Below, piece after piece: positions 35,091 to 47,400 of a stretch of 64,000 bases of DNA. The notes under the pieces are model-generated. The model ran no database searches and was not told where the DNA came from. It saw only the letters and a program-made list of their open reading frames with translations. The DNA comes from Bradysia coprophila (taxonomy: Eukaryota; Arthropoda; Insecta; Diptera; Sciaridae). The position numbers and the translations under genes are program-made. Location of the stretch: the NCBI RefSeq assembly GCF_014529535.1, contig NW_023503608.1:10156501-10220500 (forward strand), in the 5' to 3' direction. Numbering within the stretch: position 1 is the first letter of the stretch; each line of letters begins with the position of its first letter.

Positions 35091-36382
35091 TGAGAAAACT
35101 GTTGTTTCAATGATAGTAATAGCCCCGGTAACTGCTATCCATCTGACATCAGCAAGTTTACTTCTCGACACTATTCTTTTATATGATGTTATTGAAATGC
35201 ATATAAAGTGAGCCATAACAAGAAAAGTTTGGAAAAAGTGTATCATAAAATTCTTGAAAATCGGACTTTGGCGAACATTTACGACACAAGCACACGACTT
35301 AGGGGTACTGCTAAATCGGTGTTTTCACGTAAACATTCGCACCGTCTAATATCAATGGATGTGTTTCATTATGGGAGTAGTTTGTGACATTTGTGACAAA
35401 GGACGTGAATTACATTTAGTGGATTTATTTAACATTCTCAATTCTCAATTTTCCCACCTGCGCCCCCCGAATTCCCATCTGTCAATCCAGATTTCCCCAC
35501 AATAAAAATCATGTTGACCTTAATTAAAGTAATCCAAAAGAAACAAAAATTCAATCAAAAATTTGCCTGCGGCGCTTCCAACATCTACTACGTTTATTTC
35601 TTTGACTCAAAGTCAGGGTCTTTCGGATGATAATAAAACTTGAAAATGTTTGTAACATAAAATGTTCCCTATCCTGTGATTGAAAATATACATGAGTGTA
35701 GACCAAAAACCTTAAATGTGTTTGTCGCTCGTAACACGATAACTCAAGTAATTCTCAACGGATTTCCAAAAACCTTTTTAAATCAACAAAGAATCAAATT
35801 CCTGAGGTTTCGTTCGAAGATGGGCTATAACAGTTTGGTGGCCTTAGAGATATTCGCAAAAGAAGTTTGGTGTCGTTGCTTTAGAAAACAACGTGAGACA
35901 TTTTCAACGAATTTCCTATATTTTTTGTAATTCCTGGGGTTGAGTTGGACGATGTGCTTTTATGGACCGCGCGATTTAAAAAATATTCCTAACAGAATAT
36001 CTCTCTCTCCTCTTTATCATCTATTTACTGCCATCAGTAGTGTTCATAAAAAAAAAGAAATTTCGACAAGTCGCTTCGCTCGAGTTGCAGGGGCAAATTT
36101 TCAGGAAATTTACTTGCTAGGAAGGTCTTAGAATATAGACAATTCCAACGAATGAACGTTTCAGCCAGACCAAATTTATGACATCTTTTCAACGCCTTAC
36201 TCTGAAAATTTGTTTTTAAGAAAATAAACGGAATGAACAATTTTGAAAAATTCAAGACAAAGAACTGCTTTGAGTAAGACCATTTTATGATATTTTGGTA
36301 ACAATTACAAAAATCTATTATGGATTCGAAGTAAAGGTGGAATGTCCTTCGATGTTGTGTGGCTGATCTGGCTGGATGATAA
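35091..36382. other. 3' flank of the P450, no gene recognised
   Basis: A frame at 35676-35930 (+) is cysteine-poor, lacks domains and has no splice context. An AATAAA at about 35631 may end a long P450 3' UTR. Confidence 0.5.
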
Positions 36383-36494
36383 TTTTGTTACTGGCGACAG
36401 ATTTTATGGTCACACATTCCTCCTTTTGCCTACTATCCGCCAATAGTACGCAAAAAAGGACAGTGTGACCATAACATCTGTCGCCAGTAACAAA
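36383..36494. repeat. 112-bp MITE-like inverted repeat
   Basis: Arms TTTTGTTACTGGCGACAGAT then TTATGGTCACAC, mirrored by GTGTGACCATAA then ATCTGTCGCCAGTAACAAAA, around about 45 bases. Confidence 0.88.
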
Positions 36495-38365
36495 AGAAAA
36501 TCTATTGAAAATCAGTCAGTCAGGGGAACTGACCCACCGAAATGGTGAGGCCTAGTTCGGTATATGCGAACATATTTTCCGTTTTTTATCTTCATTTGTC
36601 GCTTTTACCTCTTAAAGTCGAAAAAGTTTTAAAGGCGAATTTCAATTAATAATTGAAAAAGAGATTAATTTTCTAATTGCAGGTTCCGAAAACGAAACGG
36701 TTTGGCTTTTCTGAAATATTTTTTTATGTCATATGCAAGAGATGCATCTAAAGTTTGCAAATTTTGCATATTACGATCCTAATTGGCATAAAGATATTTT
36801 AATTTCTTACACCAACTACTTTCATATCGAAATTATTTTGATATACATTTCGTAATCGCGAATCTACCCATAGTAGGAAATATTTTCAGAGTCCTATTCT
36901 TGTGTGTTTTTTTTTGTTTTAATCGTAAGTGTAACGATAAACTAAGATCAACGTTTAATCGCATTTTTATTTTTGGATAATTTGGCGCCCCAAATATGAA
37001 TTTTTAAGTGCCCCTTGGTGGAATTTCCCACCTGCACAAAAATCCTTATTTTAGTCCCTGAGTCAAGGAACCTGACCATAAGGTGGGACCTAGCATTAAG
37101 GCAAGATCAATTAACAAAAGATTAACAAAAGATATAAGTCCACTCGGTCAAACATTACCAAAAATCCATTTAATCTAAAAAAAAATCTGCCTATGAAAAG
37201 CAATACAAATTTAATTCATTTATATTAGATTTCGTGCTACTCACAAAAAAAACCCTTCTTCATAACATCACATTTGCACAAATCGAAAAATGAAATCATG
37301 TTCAATGCAAGTTGGTTTAAATTCACAAATCGATAAAATAACACAGCATCATCACTGGAACGGATAATTAAAACATACAAAAAGAAACACATTTATTTTA
37401 AGTGTTCAACTGAATGCACTTTTAACTAAAATTTATTGAATGTTATATGCGCGCAAAAAGAAATAGCAATAAAAAAGCATTTGATTATTCATTCATTTAA
37501 AGAAATTTCAAATTTTACTTTCAATTTTTTTTCCAGTGCACTAATCGTTATCGAACGAAAGTTTGACTTTAATTTATATTTTTAGCAATTTCGTTTTAAT
37601 GTGATGCTACTCATGCGAATTACAAATCTTTTCTTTTATTTATTTTGTAACGTACAGAGTCGACTGGATTAATTTTTGACTGATTTTAACAACAAGTGGC
37701 TTATAATTGCGAAGAGATAATAACATTCAAATCGTAGTTATTGCCTTCAATGAGATCTACAATGATCGGATGAATAATTTTTTTTTATTGAAAAATCAGA
37801 CGATGAGGTGAAGCGTGCGTTAATAGGCAATTTAATAACCTCTTTCCATTTAGAGATGACATAAAAATTATCTATTCAACTCACGATCAATTTACATGCG
37901 TTTCATGTGTTGTGTTCGGATTAAAATGGATTATAAAAAAAGGTTTTCTTTTTAAGTCCACTTAAATCAATTATTCGTAGATTAAAATACAAATTTTGAA
38001 TGGAGTTGAATGTACATTGTTCTATGAACAGTGGAAACACTTGAAAATGCTTGGAGGCTAAAGTCTTAGCAACAAATCAGACATTGCGGGAACCACTGAA
38101 AGCTTTCGTTTCTTCGCTGATGCCTGTTCATCACAATGAATTGTAGATTAATTTTTTTTCAACTTTAGCGTTGAAAATGTACAAATAATTTAAAGAATCA
38201 ACGCACAGTGCGTTGAAAGAATACATCTACGAAAAGTATAGATAGTTGCATAGTAAAAGGTCACTTCTGGGGCACTTTATTTGATATCCTGCCGACGGTA
38301 GATAAAACGTCACTTGGTCCACTAGATCATTACACAGTCTCCTTGACACATCGATATAATATACT
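36495..38365. other. No gene recognised
   Basis: AT-rich intergenic DNA without long open frames. Confidence 0.6.
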
Positions 38366-38483
38366 TATGCTTGATTTTCTCTTACGCCGTTTACGCTCCG
38401 TTTAGCTAAACCACGCCTCTTTTTTATTGTTTAAAGAGTAAACGGAGTGCAAAGCGTAAACGGAGTAAGAGGAAATCAAGCAT
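38366..38483. repeat. 118-bp MITE-like inverted repeat
   Basis: Left arm ATGCTTGATTTTCTCTTACG then CCGTTTACGCTCCG; right arm GCGTAAACGGAGTAAGAGGA then AATCAAGCAT. Confidence 0.85.
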
Positions 38484-38679
38484 TACTGTAGATAATGAGA
38501 CACGAAGAACGAAATTTCGGAAATATAGCACACATACAAGTGCAAAAAATACGAATCACAACACAAAACGAAGAGAAAAAGGAAATTGAGAAATACAGAG
38601 TTTCAATTATTTTCAAATATTTGTATGACATTATTGCGCGCGCTTTCTCAAAACGTAAGTTAAGTTACACATACATCCA

Positions 38680-38800
38680 TATGATCTTTCCGCATAGAGT
38701 TACTTTGACATTACTTATCTACCCTATATTATATCGATGTGATCTTTCCGCATAAAGTTACTTTGACATTACTTATCTACCCTATATTATATGCCTTGAC
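38680..38800. repeat. Two-copy 61-bp tandem duplication
   Basis: The phrase GATCTTTCCGCATAGAGTTA through CTACCCTATATTATAT occurs twice in a row with one substitution. Confidence 0.85.
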
Positions 38801-38961
38801 ACTAATGAAGTCTCTCACTAGGAGGAACGAGTAGTAACTTTGTTGAATGAGAATCAGCTTTTGGTGGTAATTAGACTACTCAAAGAAGCATCATCAGAGA
38901 AATCTAAAAACTAAACTTATGAGAAAGAGAAATTTTAAATCAAAACATAGAGCGCTCAATA

Positions 38962-39118
38962 GGTTTGTTCCAAATAGCTGTAAACACGAACTTTGACAAC
39001 CCAAACCACGATGATTTGATCCATAGCAACATCGCCTACGAGATGTTTCATACAAATATTATTGAGGTTATGGTTCTATGCATCAAATTTGACAATTCAT
39101 ACAGCCTTGGAACAAACC
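38962..39118. mobile_element. 157-bp Tc1/mariner-type MITE
   Basis: TA target dinucleotides flank terminal repeats GGTTTGTTCCAA and TTGGAACAAACC. The inner arms (ATAGCTGT/ACAGCC) continue imperfectly. Confidence 0.75.
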
Positions 39119-39796
39119 TATACGTGAAAATATAGCAGAACCTATTTATAGATCTCTTCGGTTGACGACTGGCAGTGCGATCGCATGCCAAAAATTGTGT
39201 GCAAACTAAACACAGCCAACTTCGCAAAGAGCAAGGCTATAGACTTTTGGGGTTGACAGAATTGGCAAACAGGGGACGTTTTTGAAATATTTTTTAGTTA
39301 AACAGTTACCATAGAAAATGCTGATGGAAAATTGAATGAAACATTTTTAGTAAACAGTGAAATGTTTATATTTGAAGTCAAGGAAAATAAAAGCGTTGAA
39401 TTGCTCGAAAAAATGTCTAAAATTTGTTGCTGCATTTGCAGGAATTTAAATAATTTTCCGCTTTTGCGAGGTTGGCTATGCACACAAAATAGTCAGAGTA
39501 ATCCACTGCACTGAGCTGTGCTGTCATCAGTTTCGCAAACCGATGAGATCTATATATGGTCTCAACCCTTTTGTACAGAGTCTAGATCAGATCAGACCAT
39601 AGAGCAATCAAAGAAATTCGGTCTACACTGACAAAAAAAAAGATGAGAAAAATGTTTTTGCAATGTTTCGTAATTGAACGTACGGGTAATAGACAAGCGA
39701 TCTCTTCGAATACTCGTTTAATACTCAATGATATCGTAAACTCACAACAATGCTATTAGGGTTGACTGGTGTCAACGTTATTCCCAATACTCTACA

Positions 39797-39924
39797 GTTT
39801 TGGGTAACTTTGTCTCCAGGTAATCAATCTAGAGTGACTGTCAGTCATAGCTGTACTTTTCGTATGGACCACTATATCTGTGACAGTCATTTTAGATTAC
39901 CTGGAGACGAAGTTACTCAAAACA
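39797..39924. repeat. 128-bp MITE-like inverted repeat
   Basis: GTTTTGGGTAACTTTGTCTC, CAGGTAATC and TGACTGTCA at the left are mirrored at the right, ending GAAGTTACTCAAAAC. Confidence 0.82.
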
Positions 39925-40043
39925 GGTGAGATGTTTTGTCAGTGTAGAGAAAATTCTGCAGTTTTTTTTAATGAAACAATCAGACCATTTTATGCTAATT
40001 GGTAGCGGAGGCCTAGTTATCTAAGATTTTTATTTATACCATA

Positions 40044-40469
40044 CAGTCGAAGAAATTTAGTTTTCGCAGTGCCGGACTGGCTCAAAAAAGCGCTTCGGGC
40101 GTTGTATGAAGAACATTTTCAAAAGCCATTTCATTGCCATTTCTTCATACACAAATCAAAAGGCCCTTCGGGAATCGCCCGAACACCCATAGGGCTAGTC
40201 CGGCACTGAGTTTTCGGGCTTTCCAAAGGTATTAATCTTATTTAACCCACAAATTATGGAATCCACAAATTTAAATTTAGTTAACACAGCGGTCACAATG
40301 ACGGCGCTGCAGTCACGATTTCCAAATGTGATATAGGGTGGATAAACTAAATTTTGGTTTTGGCTACATTTTCGCTTGGTTTTTAATTATTGATTCCATT
40401 TTTGTGGGATAAAGTGTGGGTTAAATAAGATTAATACCTTTGGAAAACCCGAAAACTAAACTTCGACTG
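40044..40469. mobile_element. Tc1/mariner-type MITE carrying a nested hAT MITE
   Basis: Flanked by TA. Ends are CAGTCGAAG and CTTCGACTG. Longer arms (TTTAGTTTTCGGG, CCAAAGGTATTAATCTTATT, TAACCCACA) pair across the element once the 142-bp insertion at 40067-40208 is removed. Confidence 0.82.
40067..40208. mobile_element. hAT-type MITE with 8-bp TSD
   Basis: Terminal repeats CAGTGCCGGACT and AGTCCGGCACTG with further imperfect pairing inside. AGTTTTCG is duplicated exactly on both sides (40059-40066 and 40209-40216). It sits in one arm of the older Tc1-type MITE. Confidence 0.92.
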
Positions 40470-40471
40470 TA

Positions 40472-41109
40472 CCATTTACTATTCACTTTCAGCTGGACAT
40501 TATTTGATTTGAAATAAACTCTTCTGGAACCTCGACATTCGACATAAAATCTAAAATAATTTGTTTTTACATTCAAAGATTCGAAATAACCGGTCGCACA
40601 CTATAGTGCAGCCGCATGTCCACATTATTATGCAATTTTATCAGAATGCAACTAACGAAAAAGTGTACCTTCAACTTACATAAGCGCGTGTACATTCCAA
40701 ACTAGTCCACAGTTAATTTTTGTTTATAGAATAAATTATCAACATGCGTGGTCGTTGTTGAATATATATTCGAGTTTTACACACCTTTTTACCCTTTCCG
40801 AACGCATATATATGTGGACAAGTGTATACATATATGCATTATTTAACAACAATTTATTCATGCAGCCAATGTGTGTAAGCCTTAAGCTAACTGAGAAATG
40901 TAGCACTTAAATTTGTATGCTTCAAAAATTAAACAAAAACAAAACTTATAAACTCGAGTAACTTTTAATAAAGCGTTTACATATCATTTTGTACAACGAA
41001 AATCTGTATATCTCATGCATATTATACCGTCGAAACGGTGAGAAGTCATCCACAGTATCTCGCACTGCAAGAAATTATTTGTGCGATTTTTTTTGGGGGG
41101 CAACATTGG
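40472..41109. other. Upstream region of the cuticle protein gene
   Basis: No gene. Rich in ATATAT and CATATA words; probably promoter-proximal DNA. Confidence 0.45.
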
Positions 41110-41116
41110 TATAAAA
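41110..41116 (+). promoter_or_regulatory. TATA box of the chitin-binding protein gene
   Basis: TATAAAA with TCAATTC about 28 bases downstream (near 41138) as a possible initiator, giving a 5' UTR of about 335 bases before the ATG at 41473. Confidence 0.55.
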
Positions 41117-41472
41117 CTTATGTATCCAGTAGAAAGTCAATTCATTTCGAATGAAACGGTGAAGTTAACAAGTGCATATTAAATGCCATTTCTGTTGAAT
41201 CCAACAATTGTCTACAACTAAAAACGAAAAGTGGTGAAGTCAGTTATTTTCAAGAAGTCGCGGTCAATTGGCAAATTGATTGAATGCTCGTTTAAATAGA
41301 TTTATTTGATTCTTGCTTTCATCGGTTTTCTTTTCATCGTATAAAATTGGAAACGAAAGTGAATTTATACTAAGCAATCGATTTTTTCCGAGTGCATAAC
41401 ATTTAAAAGGAAAAAAGAAGAAAAGTTTTGTGAATTTTCTATCTTCTCATCTTGGATTTATTTGGATAAAAA

Positions 41473-44400
41473 ATGAGGTAATTTATTTGAAATGAATATT
41501 AAATGTTGGTATGTTACCAACTAAGACTGCATGAACGTAAATCTTTGTATTTATATTTTTGATCTCACGGCAATTAGATGTTAAAGTACAAGACTAGTCG
41601 AATCAATAAGCCACGAAGCAAATAAAATATAAATCTTATCAGTCGTTTTGGAGTCTAAAATATTGTTGTAATCTCAGTGAGTGTTAAATGTTAAAGGTAT
41701 ATCAAATTGGAAGTGTACGTAATTCTCTGCGTTGTATCGCATGAGTTTGAATTCGAGGTTTTGCTCATTTAGCAGCAAGAATATCACTAAATCTGTGGCT
41801 TTATTTTGTTTATTTCAACGTTTTGTTTGAGTTTTGATGTAAAATCTATTACTTCATTTGGCAAGACATATATAAGACACCACTAGCCAGGGCTTCTTTC
41901 TTATCTTTCGCTGTTGTTGTTGATGACAAATGAATAAGTAGCACCGTGCTTTAGGCACGTCAAAATTTACTTTCAAGTGTACTCTAAAAACATATTCCTT
42001 TCTACTGCATTGAGCCCATTGGCTCAATTGGGCAATTTTTCTTGTAGATATTATTGTCGTATCAGAGACAGAAGTGAAGATATTTCAGTTGAAATTATCT
42101 AAGAATTTTGATTCACAGCGTCAAAGCCTGCAAAATCTACAGCTGTGGCGCCGCTATACAAAAAAAAATTGTTTTAAGATACATCGCTGGAGTACTTTAT
42201 TTCCGCAAAAATTTATGAAAATTGACTAAATATTACAGTTTTCACGAATTCTTTCAAAATCAGCCCGATGCGCCGTGATAATTTTTGTCAAATATATTTC
42301 GTATGGTGTCTAAGAACCAAAACCAGCGAAAGAATCTGATTAAGCAAAAATTCTTACTTATAATTGGATCTACCACACCGTGCTAGGTGCTTGTAATTAA
42401 GCTTATTAGTTAAAGCCAAAATTCACTGATTGACTCTATTGACTTTCGTTATCCAAGTGAGAAGATCACTAAGTGAATTTTCTTTATTGCATTTTTTATA
42501 TAGATAAACAATTAGGTCTCAGCCCAATAACACGTTCATCTCTACTTGAATTACTTGTTTCATTCTTTATGATGTTGCGTAATACAGTAATTCTTGCAAT
42601 TTTTCCAAAATTACATCATCGTCCTTGCATCCACTTCGAAATTAATATAAAATCGAGTTATGCAACACAATAAATCAATGTAGTTCATATTACCATGCTC
42701 GCCTGCTATCGAAAGTTAACTTTATAACTAAGAGGCCAGGTAAATTACAGGTTTTTCAAGTCTCTACAATGAAATTTTCCTCGCATTTAGATTCATGTGC
42801 AAATTTTAATACCATGTTGAACGATCATGAAAGTCTTTCTCTTCTTTTCTTCAACTTTTTTCTTTCTACGTTCAAAATTCTCATTCAACTTTATCGGTGC
42901 GTCCATCACCAGATATATAGATAATTTATCACAGTAAATTGTTTATAGTTTATGTGGAGCATAAGCAAAAAAATTATAATTGCTCTTTACCGGTATTATA
43001 TTTCATAGATTCAGTGTACGATAGGTAATTTATTTGAACTGAAAATCTGTTTTGCTGAATGAAACAATTGAATTGGAACTGGTTAATTGGATGTTGCTGG
43101 GTGATTGTTTTCCTAAAGATTGTACATATACCCGTGAAACGGTATCTATTTCACAAAAAAGAAACCGACAATCACCGCCACGAAGATAACCATTCGAAAA
43201 ATCGTTAAATTGTTTTTTTTTAATCAATAAAAATCTACGCTATAATAATTGATCCATATAGTGTGGTGTTACATAAAGCGATCGTCGATACGAAGAAGAA
43301 GAAAAAAATGTTTAATTAATTGCGGCTGAATTTTAAAAGAAAAGGAAAGTAAAATGTGTCATTAATTTCACATACAAGCCAGATTCTTTATACACCAATT
43401 TAACATATTACATAAGACGATTAACATATAAACGATCGTCTTATAGATTAATAATCGATTCAATCATTCATCATTTTACACGCACGCGTTTTTTATTTTA
43501 AAGAAAAGGTAGGACAAAACAATGATGACTTTTTTTTTGTAAAGCATGCAAATTGGATCATACGTCGAAAATGGATGCATAATTAACCGAAGAAATAATA
43601 GAGTATTTGAATGAAAATTAAGATTTTGAGATCAAAAGCGATTTATTCCTAATATTTACACTAAATATACGAATGTGTGTATTGTCTGCGGACTACAATA
43701 TATGGCTTATATATCGATTGAGAGTGAAAGTAATTTCAATAAACTTGTACGTTTTTCATCTGAATGTTATGGACGATTTAAAATTACATACAATGAGAGA
43801 AATTTATGTTTATTTTTTTCGGTTTTTAATTCGGAATATAATGCAACCCATTATTACCGTTGTTACATACCTAATTTTCTTTATTTACTCTAAATTTAAT
43901 CTATTTTTTTTCGGTTGTTTGTTCAATCCATTCAAACAAAATACAAATCGAACCAATTTATGCAAAAGTTTTTTTTTCCTCAATTTATTGAAATAAATTA
44001 CCATTTTTAACCATATGCCGAAAAATAATGTGTGAATAATAAACAAAAAATTATTTAATTTGAGTTTATTTGCTATTATGCTGTAACCGGTTACATATCT
44101 TTGATTTTTTGGGATAAAAGTGAAAAAAAAGTTATTTGTAAACATCGACATGTTGTTATATTTTAAGTAAATTGTTACATTTTCTACGGAATAAACATAG
44201 TGACGATTTCTAAAGTTAATTGAACTTAGTAGAAAAAGAAATGAATCATTGATGACTTTCCATTTATATTTTTAGAACCTCTTAATCTGCTACTTCCTTT
44301 CTTAAACCTGTTAGAGACGGCAAGCATATGACCACAACCAGTATTATTATCTGGTCTATTACTTCCATCGATCAAAGTATTTAATCTGTTAATTTCAAAT

Positions 44401-47400
44401 CTTGTACTTCAATTTTTTTAACATGCATTTTACTCTATAAAGGACCATATTACGCCCAGAGCATGTCATTATTTTTGTCGTCGTTATCGATAACAGATGA
44501 ATAGTCGGCATCGGGGAATCTGGCACACGCGATCATAGTATGTGTCCTTTTACGACATGTAACGAAAAGTCATGACTGTGCCAGATTCGCCCCTTAGAGG
44601 TGAATCTGGCACACCATCAATTTGTATGGTGTGCCAGATTACCCCACGCCGAATAGTCGTATGTGAAAGATTCAATTATCCCTAATGTTAAACAATTACA
44701 TTACGTCTTTGTTTGGAGATTTTTATTTTACCAAGAGGGAAGTTTGTATTTTCCCAAGAGGGATTATAGCCCTTTCCTTCAGCTCATTCATTTTACGATG
44801 CAAGATCTTATAATCCCTAGATCATGTTTTAGTAATTGCAACGGATAATAAATGAAAGGTGAATACGGTACACAGTCCATCCTCGTCTTCTTTAAATGAA
44901 AGTGTAATCAGGTTTCTAACAACTCTTCTCGTTAAAGTGGAAGTTTTCATTATGGGGCCTTAAACTCTTTGCACTAAGAAAATGTTTTCAAACAACTTGT
45001 ATATAATTCTCAGCATTTAATTTCCATTTCAAGATGCTAAAAATGTAAGTCTTAACTTCGAGAAATTAATATCTTATTAAGGCCAATCGAAAGGCTGCGT
45101 TAGAAGCGGCATAAATATTATTCCAAATCCAATTCTGGTAAAATTTTTGCAAAAGAATTTTAACACTACTCGTAGAAACTGATTTAAACAATTCTCTGCA
45201 CAACGACACTGCCAGAAGAAATTAACCATTGTAGTAGGGACAATCTAGATGATGAAAATATTTTTAGTCTGAATACCAAGATTACGCATTTCATTTAATA
45301 TACCACCGTTCTCAGTCCAATTCGCTTAGTCATTATATCATTCCTGCAACAACTTTAATCCAGGTTCACAAACATCATCCCATCCGTTGATTAGACTTTT
45401 GCAACTTTTCAAATAAAATGAAATTTTTCTGAAATCAAGAAAAATATCTGGATCTACGACTTCAATAAAGCTTAGCGTAACAGCGTTTGCGAGGTCAGCT
45501 ACTGTGAGATGGTTCCCAGCGATAAAATCATTTTCTTCCAGATTTTGTTACAATTGTTTTAAAATATTTTTTAGGTCATTGATTTTATCATTGTCGACCG
45601 TTCGCTTCGTTTTCGCACTCTCAAAACACTACATATGAATTAAGTAATTTTTAATAGAATTCGCTCCTGTTTCTAAAAAAATTGTTTAAAAAAAGTTTTG
45701 AAGACATACTTGAATGTAAGAATCCAGAACAAGTGTATCTAACGCATCTATATCATTAGCAAGCCACGTTTTCACTATATCACGAATGGTTGAGTCAGAT
45801 GGATACAATTGTTGACTTATGTTCGATGTCGCTTGCTTCTCCAGCATATACGTTAAAATACGTTCGGTTTCGACCACCACTTTCCCATTGTCAATGAGAA
45901 TAGGGAAATCTGCTTCTTCGTTATCCTTTAGACCAAAAATTAATTTTAATTTATTTTACCAAAAATTGTTATACTAACGAGATCCTACAGAAAAATGTAA
46001 ATGATTCAGCATCTGAATCCAGTTCTCGTCTGCCCCTTTTCGACTTTCATCGGTCTCTTCCTTGTGACACAAATCAACAAGTTTGATGGTCAATTCCATG
46101 TCCAAATTTCGGGCCAAAAGTTGAATAATTAAAGATTTAGGCAATAAACTGCATGTATACAATTCAATATCTGAGGAATATGTATGGACATGGTTGACGT
46201 CTTGCTTTGGTCTGCCAAAGTAAGGACACCCTTAAACAACAATAATATGTTTCCAACTAGAATCGAAACGGACCGATGATAGATTCTGCGACTCACCTCC
46301 ACTTTTGCTTGCTTCCGAAGCAACTCTGTACCAATGACCGTATCGTTTGGCCCTAAAGGATCCACACTAAGGAAAACAAAATTGGAAGTATTGCAGATCA
46401 ATTTTGACAACTAACTAACCTCATCCCATCCTTGAATCAATTCTTTGCATTTCTCCAAATGTAAAATGGTTTTCGGAAATTTGGTCAAATCATGATTGAC
46501 CGCTTCAAGCGTACTAGTGATTACGGATAAACAAAGATCGGCTATTGTTAGGTCCCTTCCACAAATGAACGGATTTTCGCTGAAAAGAATTTCCACTTCT
46601 TCTAAGGTTTTATTCAACAATTCAACTTTGCTCAAATCAGTTGCATTCCGTTCGATTATGTGTGAGTACTGGAAACAAACAATCCATTCTAGTAATTACC
46701 ACAAAATCGTTTGTCATTCCATTGTTTACTCACAAAAATTTCGGCGACCAACTCACCCAACTTATCTACCACAAAGTTTAATGATGTATTAATATCATCT
46801 CGTTTATTAATCGGATACAGGTTATTCTCACAATGTCTTTCGCCTAAGTATTTGAGAATCTCTTTGGTATCGAAAATGACTTTTTTCCGATCAATAACCA
46901 GTATTGGAACTGTAATTCCAGTTTTCCCCTTCGATCAGAAAATCTGAAAATTTCCCTATAAAAATGTACAAATTTCGGCTTACCACGAAGAAGTTTATCT
47001 TTTCCATTGTTCTTACGTTTATGTGAGCCTTTAAGCGATTGTCTTTATTTTCCTCGGTGGGAAAAACGTCAATTTCCTTTAGGGCTATTATTCATAGTTT
47101 GTGTGGTGAATGAAAAGATGGATCATTGTACATTTTGTGCTGATCCAAAGGGTCGACGGAAAATCAATAATTTTTCGTTGAAGTTAGCCCAAACATCCAA
47201 TTTTGTGAGACCAAATGTAACAATCTAATGTAAGCAAACAAACAACTGGCATGACACGGTATGTAAAGGATAAAACTGAATGAAAATGCCGACCCTCAAA
47301 TAATTATAAGGTCATCTGTTTGAAATACAAATGAAAGAAGGAATTGCGCGTAGGCAACCAAGCCGAGCCTATTTTCTTTCTTTGTAACAAATATATCACA

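Noticed and set aside
35676-35930. 84-codon frame after the P450
   Set aside because: No recognisable feature, no conserved start context, and AT-rich flanks.
46129-46410. Frame with DPLGPNDTVIGTELLRKQAK as a separate gene
   Set aside because: It could be a leftover last exon of GST-like copy 2, but no splice pair gives a consistent phase, so it is only mentioned there.
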